Shown: positions 37,901 to 52,900 of the stretch, one piece after another | Position numbering within the stretch: the first letter of the stretch is position 1 | Layout: each line of letters opens with the position of its first letter | Source: Bugula neritina | Lineage: Eukaryota > Bryozoa > Gymnolaemata > Cheilostomatida > Bugulidae | Length of the DNA stretch: 64,000 nucleotides | Direction of reading: 5' to 3' | Assembly: GCA_964035545.1 (NCBI GenBank) | Contig: OZ037767.1 | Span: forward strand, 23,231,128 to 23,295,127 | Position numbers and translations under genes: made by a program | The notes under the pieces: generated by a model | Seen by the model: the letters and a program-made list of their open reading frames with translations, nothing else | The model's database searches: none | Told to the model about the DNA's origin: nothing

Positions 37901-40900
37901 ACTAGTATTAAATTCTGCTTCCAAAGATTCCAGGATATTAAGCATGAAAAACAAATGAACGAAAAGAAACATCTCAGAAACTATACCTACAGTCATACCA
38001 AAGCTGATGGCTTTTAGTGGCTTACTTGTAACACCAAACTTATTGCATTAGTACTGTCTTAATGTTAGAGTGTAACCAAACTAGCTAGATTGAAAACCAA
38101 GTTTAACTTGCATAAAGCAATCATTATATGTTTACAACACTCAATGTGCATAACAACCTACAGAGTGAGTTGCTAATGGTGTGACCAAAAGTATCCCATT
38201 TCTTGGGCTTCAATGGAAAAGTTGGATTAGCGTTTATCATACCACCCTAGCAATAATACAAGTTGATCTCACACTAAATGTCACCTTAGTGTCCTGAACG
38301 AAAATGTTACATTTATACCCTATTTATTTGGTAGCAACTTCAAGCATTGCAAACTGTTAACACAAATTAGGCAGGCTTACGACTGCAACAAAGCATTAAA
38401 AGCATACCAGTAGGCAAAACATGGCTTGTTTTACATGCAACAATTTGGTAAAGACTCCCCTCCTAATAAATTTTCAAAAGATTTGACCAGTAAAATTTTT
38501 TCGTAAGAAATGAGTTGTGTTTAAATAAATTTTGGAGTTATGCTATCAATTAATATATAATCTGTAAACGATAAAATAAAGAAAGGTAGCAAGAAGGAAT
38601 TTTGACTGAAAATAATAATTTGAACAGACATGAGCCAACAAACCATGTGTTGCTTACTGGTGCAGCTGCTTCAGTAAAACTGATGAACGTTGCCAAAGGT
38701 ACTACAGATTTAACAGTCATATCTAAATCCCATCTCTATTTCACAGAAAAATCAGTTTTATTTTCTACTAAAATCTCACCAATTTAAATATGACTGACAT
38801 TTAAATAATAATAATAATAATATGTATGGTGATACAATAAAGCTTTACCTTCAGGCGGGTTGGCGTACCCTAGCCGACCTAACAAACAGGAAGTTGAAGC
38901 TATACGTGAGCACATGCACAGTCATAGAGTAATGATAATGACCTGGCACATGTATAGTGTGCAGATTGATAGCTGGCAAACGGAGGGGGAGAACAGACAG
39001 ACACACAGACAGACACACAGACAGACACACAGACAGACACACAGACAGACACACAGACAGACACACAGACAGACACACAGGCAGACACACAGACAGACAC
39101 ACAGACAGACACACAGACAGACACACAGACAGACACACAGGCAGACACACAGGCAGACACACAGACAGACACACAGGCAGACACACAGGCAGACACACAG
39201 GCAGACACACAGGCAGACACACAGACAGACACACAGACAGACACACAGACAGACACACAGGCAGACACACAGGCAGACACACAGACAGACACACAGACAG
39301 ACACACAGACAGACACACAGGCAGACACACAGACAGACACACAGGCAGACACACAGACAGACACACAGACAGACACACAGGCAGACACACAGACACACAC
39401 ACAGACACACACACAGACAGACACACAGACAGACACACAGACAGACACACAGACAGACACACAGACAGACACACAGGCAGACACACAGACAGACATGAGA
39501 GTTGAAAAAACACAATATTCGTCAGAGTCAGAGCATTAATAATTACAGCTTAAAATCAATTCTTCATAATGCACAGATATAAAGAATTGATGAGATAAAC
39601 TAAGATTTACTGTCACTATACACTATATACACTATACACACTGTATACACTATACACACTGTATACACTATATACACTATATACACTATACACACTATAT
39701 ACATTGTATATAGTGTATACAGTGTATACACTATATACAATATACACACTATGCATATAATTCCTGGTTACATGCCAGCTACCCCTAAAATTGTACTAGA
39801 ATACTCTAAAGTAATCCAATGTACTAAAATACTCTAAAGTAATGCACTGTACTAAAATACTCTAAAGTAATGCACTGTACTAAAATACTCTAAAGTAATG
39901 CACTGTACTAAAATACTTTAAAGTAATGTACTGTACTAAAATACTCCACAGTAATCCATTGTACTAGAATACTCAAAAGTCTAAAGTAATGCAGCCTGAT
40001 AGTGTATATGCCCGAGCATCACAGTTGCATATAATAAATAAGACCAGCACCTGTGGCCAGTGTCTCCTCAATGCTAGAGTCAGAGTCTGCTCTGTTTAGC
40101 TGGCTCCTTTCCTTCAGCGCAGACCACTTTATGTTGAGACGTCTGTAGTGGGCCTCCAAACCCCGAGGAAGAATAGCAGAGTGCTTCTTGTACAAGAGCA
40201 GCACTTCTCTGTACCAGGCATTCAGTGTTTCTATGGTAATGGCCTGATCTCTTGGATAGGAGCTTTTTATCTGATTAAAGACAGGACAACATAAAGACAC
40301 CAATTAGACTGGTCAGTAAAAAGAAGTTAAATTATCTGCAGTCAATACAAAATGGTTTATGAGAAGACTGGTAAATTATGTACGCAGAATAATGTACAAA
40401 AAACAAAAGAATATGTAAGAAATATTTACAATTTCTTTCAAACTTTATTAGAACATGTAAGAATAAAATGTATGACACAATGTACTGTCCGTGCAATAAG
40501 GCACAAGTCTACACTTGCCTTTAAACACTACGCAAGTGTGAAAAATCTGTAGAATAAAGTATTTAATAGAAAAACTATAGCTTGAATTTTCAGAGACAAA
40601 CTTACACGAGCAAAGTTGTCTTCTCCTAGTTTAGAGGATATCTCCTGTATAGCATCCCACAACTCCTGGTTTAATTTACCAATTTCAAATAGTAGATCTT
40701 CAAGATTTTGAATGCACGACTCCAGGTATTTTATTCTGTCTTCAATACTTTTGTTTATCTACAGAAAGAGAAGCCAGCATAGAGCATACCCTAGTGGAAC
40801 TCTAAGAACAACCCTCACTTTGACATTGTATGCTAACATATCCACCGGCTTTCTGTCAAATGAACTCAGCCTGACTGCAATTAGTTCAAAACATAGAAAC

Positions 40901-43900
40901 AAGTCCAAGTTCAAAATCAGCAGGTTTGAGGTCACCTATTTGTCTGGCTCAAACTCAGTTCAACTGTAGGCCAATCAGTTTATGAGAAAGAGTGAGTCAA
41001 ATTTGAGAAGCTCATACAAAAACGTAAAACAAGTAACTTACCTTCACAAACTTGCTTCACATTACTAGCTAAAAATAAGTTATTAGTAAAAAACAAATGC
41101 ATCTATTGGTATCAGCATTTGTGTTAAATGGTCCATATTATCATCCTCAGCTGCCAGCAAAGTAAGATGATGTGTTACAGAATTGTAAACATGTACAATA
41201 TTATAAAGAGTTGGCGAAACAAAAGAAAATCCATAGCTGCACTATAGTTAATTTAATGTAAGTACTTATTTTGTTCACACGTAATAAAGCATTGACAGCT
41301 GACCGAAATATACAGAACCATATTATACTGCAGTGATATAAGAGGAAGATATATTCACATAGCTGATGTTCAAATTGAAGTTATTGCTTCACAGACTGTA
41401 GTCAGACTGAGTTCATAGAAAACCGGTGAAGCTAACATAACACACACAGACACAGCATCTAAACACAGCATCTACGCACAAACACAGCATCTACACATAC
41501 ATAAACACAGTAGCTACACACTAACACAGCATCTACACATACATAAACACAGTAGCTACACACTAATACAGCATCTACACACAAACACAGCATCTACACA
41601 CTAACACAGCATCTACACACTAACACAGCATCTAAACATACCTAAACACAGCATCTACACACAGTAGCTACACACTAATACAGCATCTACACACAATAAA
41701 AGTAATAGTAGAATCTAACCATGCCCCACTTCCTGTTGATCCTCTGCATGTCTCTGCCCAGCTTTTCCTTGTCGTCTGCTTTGAGACCGGGTAGATTCCA
41801 CAGATCCTTAGCACTTCTAGCAACAAAGTTAACAGCTTCCTTCTTGTGAGGCAGCTCCTCCCTTCGTGCCTGAAACAGCATACAAAACCGTGTGAAGCTA
41901 CTTTATTGATAATTCACAAGATTATGAAACCTTAAGTCTAATATTTTAGATGTGCATTCACTAATCTAAATATTATATTAACAAGTATTTGAGTTTCAGT
42001 CTTATGCTAAAATCAACTTTCAATAGTCTGAGCACACATGAAAATGTTTCGTAACAAAATACTTAAAAGATAGTCATCAGTGAAATGTAATGTTATTCAA
42101 CTCAGACATGGACGGATAGTGTTACTCAGTTACAGTAGGTAGTAGTATCTGAACAGAAGTCAAAATGGTAGTTCTCCTGCTTTAAACACTAACAGTTGAG
42201 TTCAGCTGCTGCTCATATAATCAGTGTTTGATCTACTTGGCCATGTAATACACTCTAACACAATACAGAGTCGCACACACATACATCACTCACAATCTCA
42301 TATTTCATAAGGAACAGGGTTTTGGTTTCTGATATTTGTTTAATGTCAGGTTTTTAAACAGACTTTTGTATAACGACGGTAAATAATTGTAATGTTGAAG
42401 GTAGATGATAGAACCAAGGTGACATGGCAACACTGCAAGTCTGCAGTATGATTATCCAGTTAGTGAATGATTAGTAATGAGTAGCTAGTAGTGAGTAACT
42501 AGTAGTGAGTAACTAGTAGTGAATAACTAGCAGTGAGTAGTTAGTAGTGAGTAACTAGTAGGTAGTAGTGAGTAGTTAGTAGTGAGTAATTAGTAGTGGG
42601 TAACTAGTAGTGAGTAACTAGTAGGTAGTAGTGAGTAGGTAGTAGTGAGTAGCTAGTAGTAAACTACCTTGACCCTATCAAGGGTGTCCTTTAGACTCAG
42701 CTCATTTGTATAGTCAGGTGATGACATGAGTATAACCTCAGTCTCATCTAACCAGAAGGATAAATCATCCATCACATCTAAACACTTGCCAGACTCTGCC
42801 ATGCTGTCCAACCTAACAATATGTGAAATATGTATACAAACAGGTGCGGAATTTTAACATGATAGCTGCATGTGACTAAACTACCCACCTACGCTACTTA
42901 CAATAGACCATCCACCTATTTCAAGAAAATAGTAAGTAACTTTAGAGTAGCGTTGCAGTTTAAAAGATATCTTATATGACTTGACATGGAGGACATTTCA
43001 ATACAAGAGTTTGCACAGCTGATCAACTTACACACCATTGAAAAGGAATTGATAATTGTACAGGATGAATATTTTCTGTAATCTAGCAGAAAAACAAATA
43101 TTGAATCTTTCCAACAAATCTTAGATATGAAGTAGCCATTCATTCAACCAACAAATGTGATTAGCAATAAGAAAACTCTAGAGTTCCCTAAGATTTTATT
43201 CTTCTCTACTATTTACTGTAAATCACTATCAACACAGCTGACAACATATCCTATTTCAAGTATACCACAGGTCTACCTTCCACCTTGCTCCTGGATGTGA
43301 GACCGAACTCTTCTAATCCAAAGAATGCAAGACTTTGAATAAAAATTATACTTCCAGAATGGCCTACTTCGGCTCATATTTACACTACCTAGCAGGCACT
43401 TGTTCAAAGTAATAGTGGCCTATATACCTGACCTGCACGCCTAGTAACTCACTAGTGAAATGAGGCATGATCTACCGACTTGTATCAACACATTTATCAT
43501 TCGTCATCTGACTGTTTACAACTAGCCTCACTCGCATCTCATTTACATTGCCAACGAATTTACATAAAATACATCAACTGTGACAATCATAAAGAAAGCA
43601 CTGCATTTCTCTATTGCATATTAATATGTATACAGTATATGGCTACACTTGACTCCCAAGTTCCATATGATAGGAATTCAACAAAAGCATTAGATAATCT
43701 AAACTCTGAATCTATACTCTTACATGTGACATGTAAGAAGTTATTAGTCGAGTATTGCAGAACCTGAAGTATGGCTACAGAGGAATGCAGTGACCAGTGT
43801 AATATAGCAATATGACAAGTTACATCAAGTACCCACTATGTAGCCTACCACACCATAATAGAGCCTTTACACAGAATATTTACATACAATATCATGCTGT

Positions 43901-46900
43901 GATATAGCAAAGTAATACTGGAATGTAATATACTATTACTAGTTCAACACAGCCAAAATCACCAGAGAAGGACAACAGAGCTAAACAGCAAACAAAGTAT
44001 AAAAGTCACAATCATGGATTCAGAGTTGTACAAATTAGCTGCAGAAGAGGAATTAGAGAAAATAATAGCAGGAAGAAAGAAAATAATATTTTAAGGAGAT
44101 GTGAAGAGCCTTAACTAGCTCTGTGCTATGTTGCCACTATGAATATTACAGGGTGGTAGTGTATGCAATGCAGTAGTGCAAGTTATGTGTTGTTATAGGG
44201 CTATGCCTTTGAATACCATAGAACTGATTGCATAAAATGGGAGTACATCTCATTATGTTTTTATAAGTTAACACATATACACAGGCTGGTCCCAACTATT
44301 TTGTAATTTGGCGTCAAAATTTCATTCGTTGACTCTACTAAATAACAAACTATACTTTAGTTGTTACAATTTTAAGAAAATTATCTTAAATAAAATGGGT
44401 TGACAATTCCCAACTGATTGAATAGTTTATGTAGTTTAGATATTTAATATTTAATAACTTACATATATAATTCAAATATACAGCAGTTATTTAGTATGAA
44501 TCTTATAACCAACCAACAGTTTATTGATTGGGGTTTTCTACTGACAATCCTCACCTTTTAAAATTGCAGTTGCAAAAATTTCAACTTAGAAATTCAGCTT
44601 TCGTACTTATTGAGCATTTTTATTAAATCTAGCATGTGCAGGCAAGTGTTCTTAGTACGTATTCAAAGGATTGATTGTATTAACCCCAGTGCTCCGAGCA
44701 AAATGAATACCACTGAGTTCATATACTTGTGTGCTATGTGAAAGTTGTGAAGAGTAGATCTACAGATATGGTTTCCCCGTAAGCTACACTCTTTGATGTT
44801 CCTTCCAAAAAACTAGCGTATTGTAGATGCAACAATAATAGCAAAAACATCAAAATGATTGTTAATTTGGTAATATTTAAATAATAGGTCATGTAAGTAT
44901 ATACTATAATTTTGTAGAAACAAAAAAAAATTTTTTTATGAATCTACTGAAGGTGAAGCACAACTTGTTCTAGATTGATAATGCACTTGTACCTGCATGT
45001 CAGCTTATGCAGAGTGGTGGTGGTATTATAATATTTTTGCAGCTTAATCTGAAAAATCTACTTGACTACCACCACATAACCAGCCACTTTTTGATGGCAA
45101 GAAAATTGGTGGTGGCCAATTGGAAACCAAATCTGCCTTTACATGCTTCAGTTTGCCTAAATTAAAGAATTTTCAATTGAAAGGCCATTACTTGGAAAAG
45201 CATTAGTACTCCTGAAGTATAAGATTTACATGTTTTTTTTTAGGTTTCGTGAAATTTGTCTCAAAATCTGATCTAGCACTGCCTTTGCTAGCCACAACCG
45301 TTATTAGGTTACCTACAGGGCCAGGTAGAATAACTTGGCTAATAATAATCACCAGGAGTAAGTACCAACTATCAGGTGTAAGTAAACTGGCGTGAGGAAG
45401 TTTACCTGTCAGAGATTTCCTTGGCAGCCTGCCAGTGCAAGAAACTGGCTAATCTTTGAAGAAAGACACTAAAGTACGCAACCGATATAATAGTACAAGT
45501 TAGTTAGAGGAGGGTATTGTTAAAAACAGAAGGCTACACTCTTACCCATTCAATGTACTTTTCATACTGAAAACATCAATTACAGTTTAATAAAACGTTA
45601 AATATTAGGAACATTTAAGTTATTCTACTTAATAAAGAAACACCCCATGAACATCACAGTATTAACAGCAGTAAGCATTCTATCAATACCCATCAATATC
45701 TTATCAGTGTATTATATCAATATTTATCAATATTATTTAATATCTATAAATATCATTTTATATCAATATCATATCAATCGAAGTGAGTTTTTTAGTTTTG
45801 CACTTTATATTAAATTGCCTCTCTAGGAAATAAATTAAACTCTATAAGCTCTAATATACCTCTATACTTTATATATATTTCGCTAGAAAACCCTTGCCGT
45901 ACCTTGGCTTGCGACTTCTTATCTCAGCAGTAATTTCCTTCCACCGAGTCGTGACAGCCGACACCTTGTTTGTGATTCGCTCAGCGTCTGCAGGTTTAAG
46001 TTTGGAAGCCAAAGGCACAGCAGTTCGAGCTAGGTTGTGTAGAATAGCCTGGTGTTCTGACATGCTATCTTCTAGCTCCTGAGAAGTAGACCACAAGCTA
46101 CACCAGCAAATAATGGAAGGTGTAGGAGTTGTCTTTACAACACTAACTGATGTGGTTTGTGCATTGCGAGCATCGGAACAAGGAACAGTATCACGCATAA
46201 AATGGATTGAAGTAAATGAAATTTCACAAAAAATACAAGACTATAAAAATTCAACTATGGTCGCATACATATAAAAACAATTTAAATGTATGTAGTTCTT
46301 ATGGAGCTAAGGTAAACAATTAATATGGTGGTTTTTCTAAGCTTCAAAAAAAATTTGAAAGATTAGCCTTAAATTGCATGAAACCTAAATTTGAAAGCAT
46401 TGCTTGTAAACTGAGAGCGTTGAATTGCCCTCGAAGGGTGCTTCAAAAGCAAGCAGAATGTAAAACTATAGAAGCTGCAGAAAAATTACCTGCTACAGAA
46501 AAATTACCTGCTGCACAAGCTTAGCCTGAGAAATAATCAGTTCTCCCGATTTATCACGACCACGTTTTAAAACTTTGTCTGTCTGTTCTATCCAGGTGGT
46601 GATGACCTTTTGTAAATTGTGAAACTGAGTCCACAGTGTCAGAGCTTCATCAAAGTTCCTACAAAACACAGCAACTGTAAATTTTGTTCCTCAAGAGAGA
46701 GAGAGCAACTCTTAAGGCTACAAATCCCACATGCCTAAGAAAAGACAACTCAAAATAATTAGTAAATGTAGCAAAGTCTAAGATATTAGAATGCCAGTAT
46801 CTACAACTATCATTTGCAGAATTAATTAGTATGTCTGGAAATATACACAGCAGCTACGCTGATCTGCAGATAGCTATTACCAACCTTTGCAGACGACTGT

Positions 46901-49900
46901 AGTCTGAGTTCAATGTATTCCAAGTATCATTCAGATTTCCTAATGCATCATCTAATGCAGAGCTACTGATATTTTGTACGTTTATGCTGGACTCTGCGGA
47001 CTTGATATCTTCTTTCAGTACATCCATGGAGATACGTACAGACTATATAAACAGAGCAACACATTATACTTGCCGTGTTAACACCAAAACAACAAATTAT
47101 CTGAAGTATTAGTGCTTCACTAAAAGAATATTTCATTTTGAGTATCACGATCACATTGCAAATCATTGTAAAGTGATGAAAAATAGATTAGAGGAGACCA
47201 TTTCTTTTAGTTAAAAAGGGCACAGAAAACCAAAAAAAAAATGCATCTAAATCGGTTATTTGCTATAGCTATTGCAGACTACAAGGTATAAGGAGAGGGA
47301 AACTTTACAAATTTTACTGAAAGATGTATTTAAATTAGAATATTTATTAAGCACTCCTTCAAAGTAAATCAACTAAAGTTGTAGTTGTGAAGCTTACATT
47401 TTAGAGTCTATTTTGTAGATTTCGTGTTTCGAATAAAGTTTAAACCACAAAAAATGAGAACAAATTTATTGCTGACTTTCCAAAGAAGAACATTAAAAAA
47501 TGTGAAAGAAGATTCTCATCTTCATAACAGACCAGCAACTATAGAACACAATTATACTATGGTAAACACAGTACTAAATTGAAGAACTAGTTGTGGCATT
47601 AGGGCCTATATAGGATGTAATACAGTTAAAGAACTTGTGGTGGCTTCGCAAGTGGTTTATGACCAGTAAAAAAGATGACCCAGTCTTTGTATATACCAGC
47701 TTTAGACTAGCATTGATAAGCAATAAGTGCAGATATCTTTGGTGGTGGAATTTCAGCTCTACTTGAATTGGTAGCTATTAGATACTTGGGTTTCTCATTA
47801 GTTGTAGGAAAACTTAAGGCTGCTGCTTTTAACACTTGGGCTAAAAATTTTAGTTTATCAGGTTTCAAGTTCACCATCAAAGTAAAAAGAGTATAATCTT
47901 ACACCAATAATAGCATGAAACTCTACTACTGGATTTTCAAGCAAAAAATGTTTTAAAGGAAAATATGCTTCTAGTACAACTACTATATACGGCACTAAGG
48001 CTATGGTGCTGAGGAGCAGTGACCGACAACTCCAGTTGGTATCACAGGTTCATCTAATGACAGGTCACCAACATCTCTATCTAACAATCTAAATATAACT
48101 TTGAGGCAAAGATTTAGCACAATGACCCAATCTAGTATGTATTTATGAATTTAACAACAAGGTATGAAATTAATAAATGAAACTAGGTTAGCTACACTTT
48201 ATATAGGAACTTTATCTTATCAGCTAAATTATTAGGATTTATTTACAACAAGGAGTGCTGTAGTTACACTGTAGTATCAAATGTGTAAACATAGATGGAG
48301 CCTACATGAAAGGAGACAACTTCAATATCACATTGACAATATTTACTGTATGATAAAAGTGCTGTGTCTATAGCACAAAAATAGACATTAAAGGTTTAAT
48401 TAAAATATAATAGAGATCATGTATAAAATATTTTATAGGGAGCAGCCGTGGTCTAGGGGTTAGAACGTTTGCCTAGTAAGCACGGAGTCATGGGTTCGAA
48501 AACCGATAAAGGCCATTGGTGATGTTAGGAAAAGCATCCGGTCATAATTGCTCCTGTGCCCCATCTGAATAAGTCCTTAGTTCAGATTTAACAAAAACCC
48601 TTTCCATCAGGGGTTTTCTCACAGGGATAGCGACTATAAACTTGCGTAACTCCCTATTTTATATACAGTCCCAATATTTCATATCAAGAGCCATTATTAT
48701 TATGTTAGTTACGGTCACTAAACACAGAGTCAAGTATGATATCAGCTAACAACTAGACTCACCTGCAACAGGTGCTGTGAAGAGCTGAAGTTCTCGTGAG
48801 TGTACTCATCCACCTCAACCCCGCTATTTTTCAACTGCTGCTGCAGTATCCCCACTCTAGAGATCAAAATCCTCACGACCTCTTCGCTCTCCTCGCTGTC
48901 TCTAGTGATAGCCACCTCGGGTGATTTGCTGACGTCGGCGAGTAGACTGTCCATGTCTGCTGACGCCACTCCATTCTGCAGAGGTGCGGCAACCGTCACA
49001 AACACGGCGGTTTCACTCGTAATCTCCGGAGAATCTAGAAGAATCTCGGGCGTAACGGCGACTTTACTTTCCTTCCTGATTTTATTTATCACGGCATACT
49101 CGTACTTTTGCTTAGTCGGGGGAGACAATTGCGCCGTAGCCTTAGGAGCTGGTGAACTGGCAGGTGTAAAATTGGCTACTTTAGATCGGATGCCCACCCA
49201 CCTCTGGTTTAGCTCCAGAATGTGCTGCTCAATGGAGGGAGTATCGCACTCCGTGAGCTCTTCGGCCTGCTCGTTCAGCGCATTGATATCTACCTGTCTT
49301 CGAGCTATTTCTTCTTCAATTTCCTTTAAAAAAATATTAAAATAATTATTACAATAGAAAATTTAATGTGCAAACACCAGCAGCCCCACAGGTTTTATAC
49401 TATTGGGTCTGAAATTATGACAATAAAATATAATAAAGAAATAATCACAGCAATACTATTCATAACCATACAAATGGTTTCAGATTCGAAAGTTATACAT
49501 TTTGCTGTCCTGTATTGTAAACAGTAGAATTAGGATTCTTAGAATAGCTAGTGTTTCTCATGGTTTAAATGTTACTCATAGCCTGAGTCCCCAACCTGCA
49601 GAAGGTCTGTCTGTGTTTGAGCCATTTCCAGCCTCTTCTCAAGATCTCCCAGTTTCATGAACATCAAAGCTGAACTGTACTCATATTTCTGCCACCTTTC
49701 TACTGTGCTGCTGCGCTTGCTGTTCCAGTCAGTCTGTAACCAGAATATTATATTTATTGTAGAATAGTACACCAACCTCAGTATATTACCAGAATATTAT
49801 ATATAGTATATTACACCAACCTCAGTATATTATCATAATATTATATATAGTATAGTATACCAACCTCAGTATATTATCAGAACATTATATATAGTATATT

Positions 49901-52900
49901 ACACCAACCTCAGTATATTATCATAATATTATATATAGTATAGTATACCAACCTCAGTATATTATCAGAACATTATATATAGTATATTACACCAACCTCA
50001 GTATATTACCAGAATATTATATATATTATATTACACCAACCTCAGTATATTATCAGAACATTATATATAGTATAGTACATCAACCTCAGTATATTACCAG
50101 AATATTATATATAGTATAGTACACCAACCTCAGTATATTATCATAATATTATATATAGTATAGTACATCAACCTCAGTATATTATCAGAATATTATATAT
50201 AGTATAGTACATCAACCTCAGTATATTACCAGAATATTATATATAGTATAGTACACCAACCTCAGTATATTATCATAATATTATATATAGTATAGTACAC
50301 CAACCTCAGTATATTATCAGAATATTATATATATTACACCAACCTCAGTATATTATCAGAATATTATATATATTACACCAACCTCAGTATATTATCAGAA
50401 TATTTTATATAGTATATTACACCAACCTCAGTATATTATCAGAATATTATATATCGTATATTACACCAACCTCAGTATATTATCAGAATATTATATATAG
50501 TATATTACACTAACCTCAGTATATTACCAGAATATTATATATAGTATAGTACACCAACCTCAGTATATTATCAGAATATTAGGTATATTACACTAACCTC
50601 AGTATATTATCAGAATATCATATAGATTGTAGCATAGTACATAATGATAACGTACATGTATACAGATATCTAGGAATTAAAACATCAAAATAATACACTG
50701 CATAAAAAGGGAAAGAGAAAGCTGATAGAGTATGAAATGAATGTATGTATGATTATTGTATCTATCCTTACCTATGCTAGTTAATACAGATACCTTCCAA
50801 CACACCGTAAGAGCCCATAACAAAGATATGCTGAAAGACTATGAGGAGAGCAGAGTAGTGCCAACTAAGTAATAAGTATGCTGTACACCTACTTACTAAT
50901 CTAATATACACTGATGAATAGCACACTTGTGTTGTGTGTACAATGCTATCACCTACTTCACAGTGTAATAGTTACACACACACACTGCTATATAACCACT
51001 GGCTAACTCACCTAATATGTGACCACTACTATAATAGTTCAACTACTGTAGTAGTGCAACTAGTGTAACTACTATAATATAATAACTACTGTAACTACTG
51101 TTATAGTGCAAATACTGTACTGTAATATTGTAACCACTGTAATGTTGTAACCACTGTAATACTATAACCACTGTAATATTGTAACCACTGTAATATTGTA
51201 ACCACTGTAATATTGGAACCACTGTAATATTGTAACCACTGTAATATTGGAACCACTGTAATACTGTAACCACTGTAATATTGCAACCACTGTAATATTG
51301 TAACCACAGCAATATTGTAACCACTGTAACATTGTAACTACTATAATATTGTAACTACTGTAATATTGTAACTACTATAATAGCATACAACTGATATACA
51401 CCAACACATCTACAGACACACCACATTACACAAAATTGTGTAGTGTGGTCAACAAGTATTTTAATACTTGTATCAGAAGGATTTCATGGAATAGTTGATG
51501 ACATACAGAGTAAACTTTGTCTTTATTTGCCCTGGTAACAATAAATTCTAAGAGAATAAAATAGTGTAATAGAGTGTGCAGACATGTACTAACACAACAG
51601 AACCTAGGTATTCAAACTACAAACCTTTGAACTATGTATGCAAAAAAGATTAGTATCATTTTAGTGAAATTTTGTTAAACAAATCTTTGAAATCAACATA
51701 AAGGTAAATAAGAAACAACTCAATAAATATCCCATACCTTTTTCTCATAATTACTATGTTATAATTCTCTAAACAGCATAATTTTCAAGTCAATTGAAAG
51801 TCAACATTGTTGGAATACAGTAAGCCACTATATAAATTCAACAACTCGCACCAAATACAGAATCCTAGTGAGCTAGGAAAATTAACTGAGCATTGATAGT
51901 AACTACAAATGATCTATTATATAATTGTGGATAAAACTAGAAATTACATTGGCTATTGTATATATCGATAGAGTACCTGATATCAATCTTCAAGTGGATA
52001 GTTAGCCTAGCTATGGTAACTAATAGCCAGTATATCATCTGCATACATATACACAAGTAGTTGCACTGTTCCTAGCCCCCAGTTGGTTTACTTATTAATT
52101 ACTACAGACAGCGAAATGATTATCATATGGTTTTTATAAAAATACCTGCAGGATTTAATTTAAAGATAAACAAATCCTAAATACTGGATACTGTAACTGC
52201 AGCACAAACTACTCTAAACAATCTAATGACTTTAGCTAAGATGAAATACACAACTGGGATTACAATCACAGTGAACTTAGTAGAAAATTTTCCAGCTATG
52301 AATATGTGCAGACATTTTAATTTTTGTTCACAATAACTGTCAACGGAGTTGCTTCCTCTTCAACTGGGATGCTACAGCGTAGTTTGCTAATGTTTTAATA
52401 AAAGCAAAGATGTGCAGTTGACAAAATTATTTTCAAATTAAGCTGAGTTTTGCTGAAAAGACTAGAGCAACTTTTCAAAAATATGTAAATTTGGGTGTTT
52501 AACTAGAAACAGAGAGAACTATTAGTAGAAGCTTGTTTCAGTAAGCTTTATAAAAAGAAGGAACTTGCTAAAAATCTATATTTTCAGAAGGTAATAACTA
52601 GTTTATCATTAGACATGTATTTAAAATAATCTCTTACTGTGAAGTAATTAGTGTAGAATAAATCACAAGAAATTGTAATGTTTATCATTAATTTACAGCA
52701 ACATTGATTAATAATATGCTTTGAATAAAAGGAGGCATTTGCAATACTGTATGCAAAGTATATTAGTTAGCCTGTATTGCAGCTAATAAACTCAATTCAC
52801 TTTCCTGTTATCGAAAATTATTTTTTCTAATAATCAAACTCAGCTTTCCAACTTATACACAGTTGGCTAGGAACGAAAAGTTATTATATTTTTGTTATAC

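Larger units (their letters stand above)
37415..40050. other. 2.6-kb dystrophin intron rich in simple repeats
   Basis: Apart from the arrays listed separately (38995-39985) it holds only AT-rich sequence. Plus-strand frames here are short and lack homology that I recognise. Confidence 0.6.

Noticed and set aside
38851-39513. Open frames of about 200 codons on both strands
   Set aside because: Produced by the 12-bp CAGACAGACACA repeat, whose length is a multiple of three; no start context or homology.
43480-43767. 95-codon plus-strand frame in a dystrophin intron
   Set aside because: No homology, no splice or promoter context, composition like surrounding DNA.
44014-44094. 27-codon frame [18 protein letters not shown]
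   Set aside because: Protein-like composition but no donor, partner exon or homology; probably chance.
46098-46098. Acceptor GTGTAG as start of exon 45903-46078
   Set aside because: Would leave the upstream phase-0 exon out of frame and hit a stop; the acceptor TCTACTTCTCAG 19 bp further in restores phase.
48438-48510. Functional tRNA gene
   Set aside because: A and B boxes are present, but no clover-leaf acceptor stem closes and the sequence continues into a SINE body shared with other copies.
48800-49345. 181-codon plus-strand frame
   Set aside because: Antisense shadow of the 561-nt dystrophin exon, which is phase-consistent with its neighbours.
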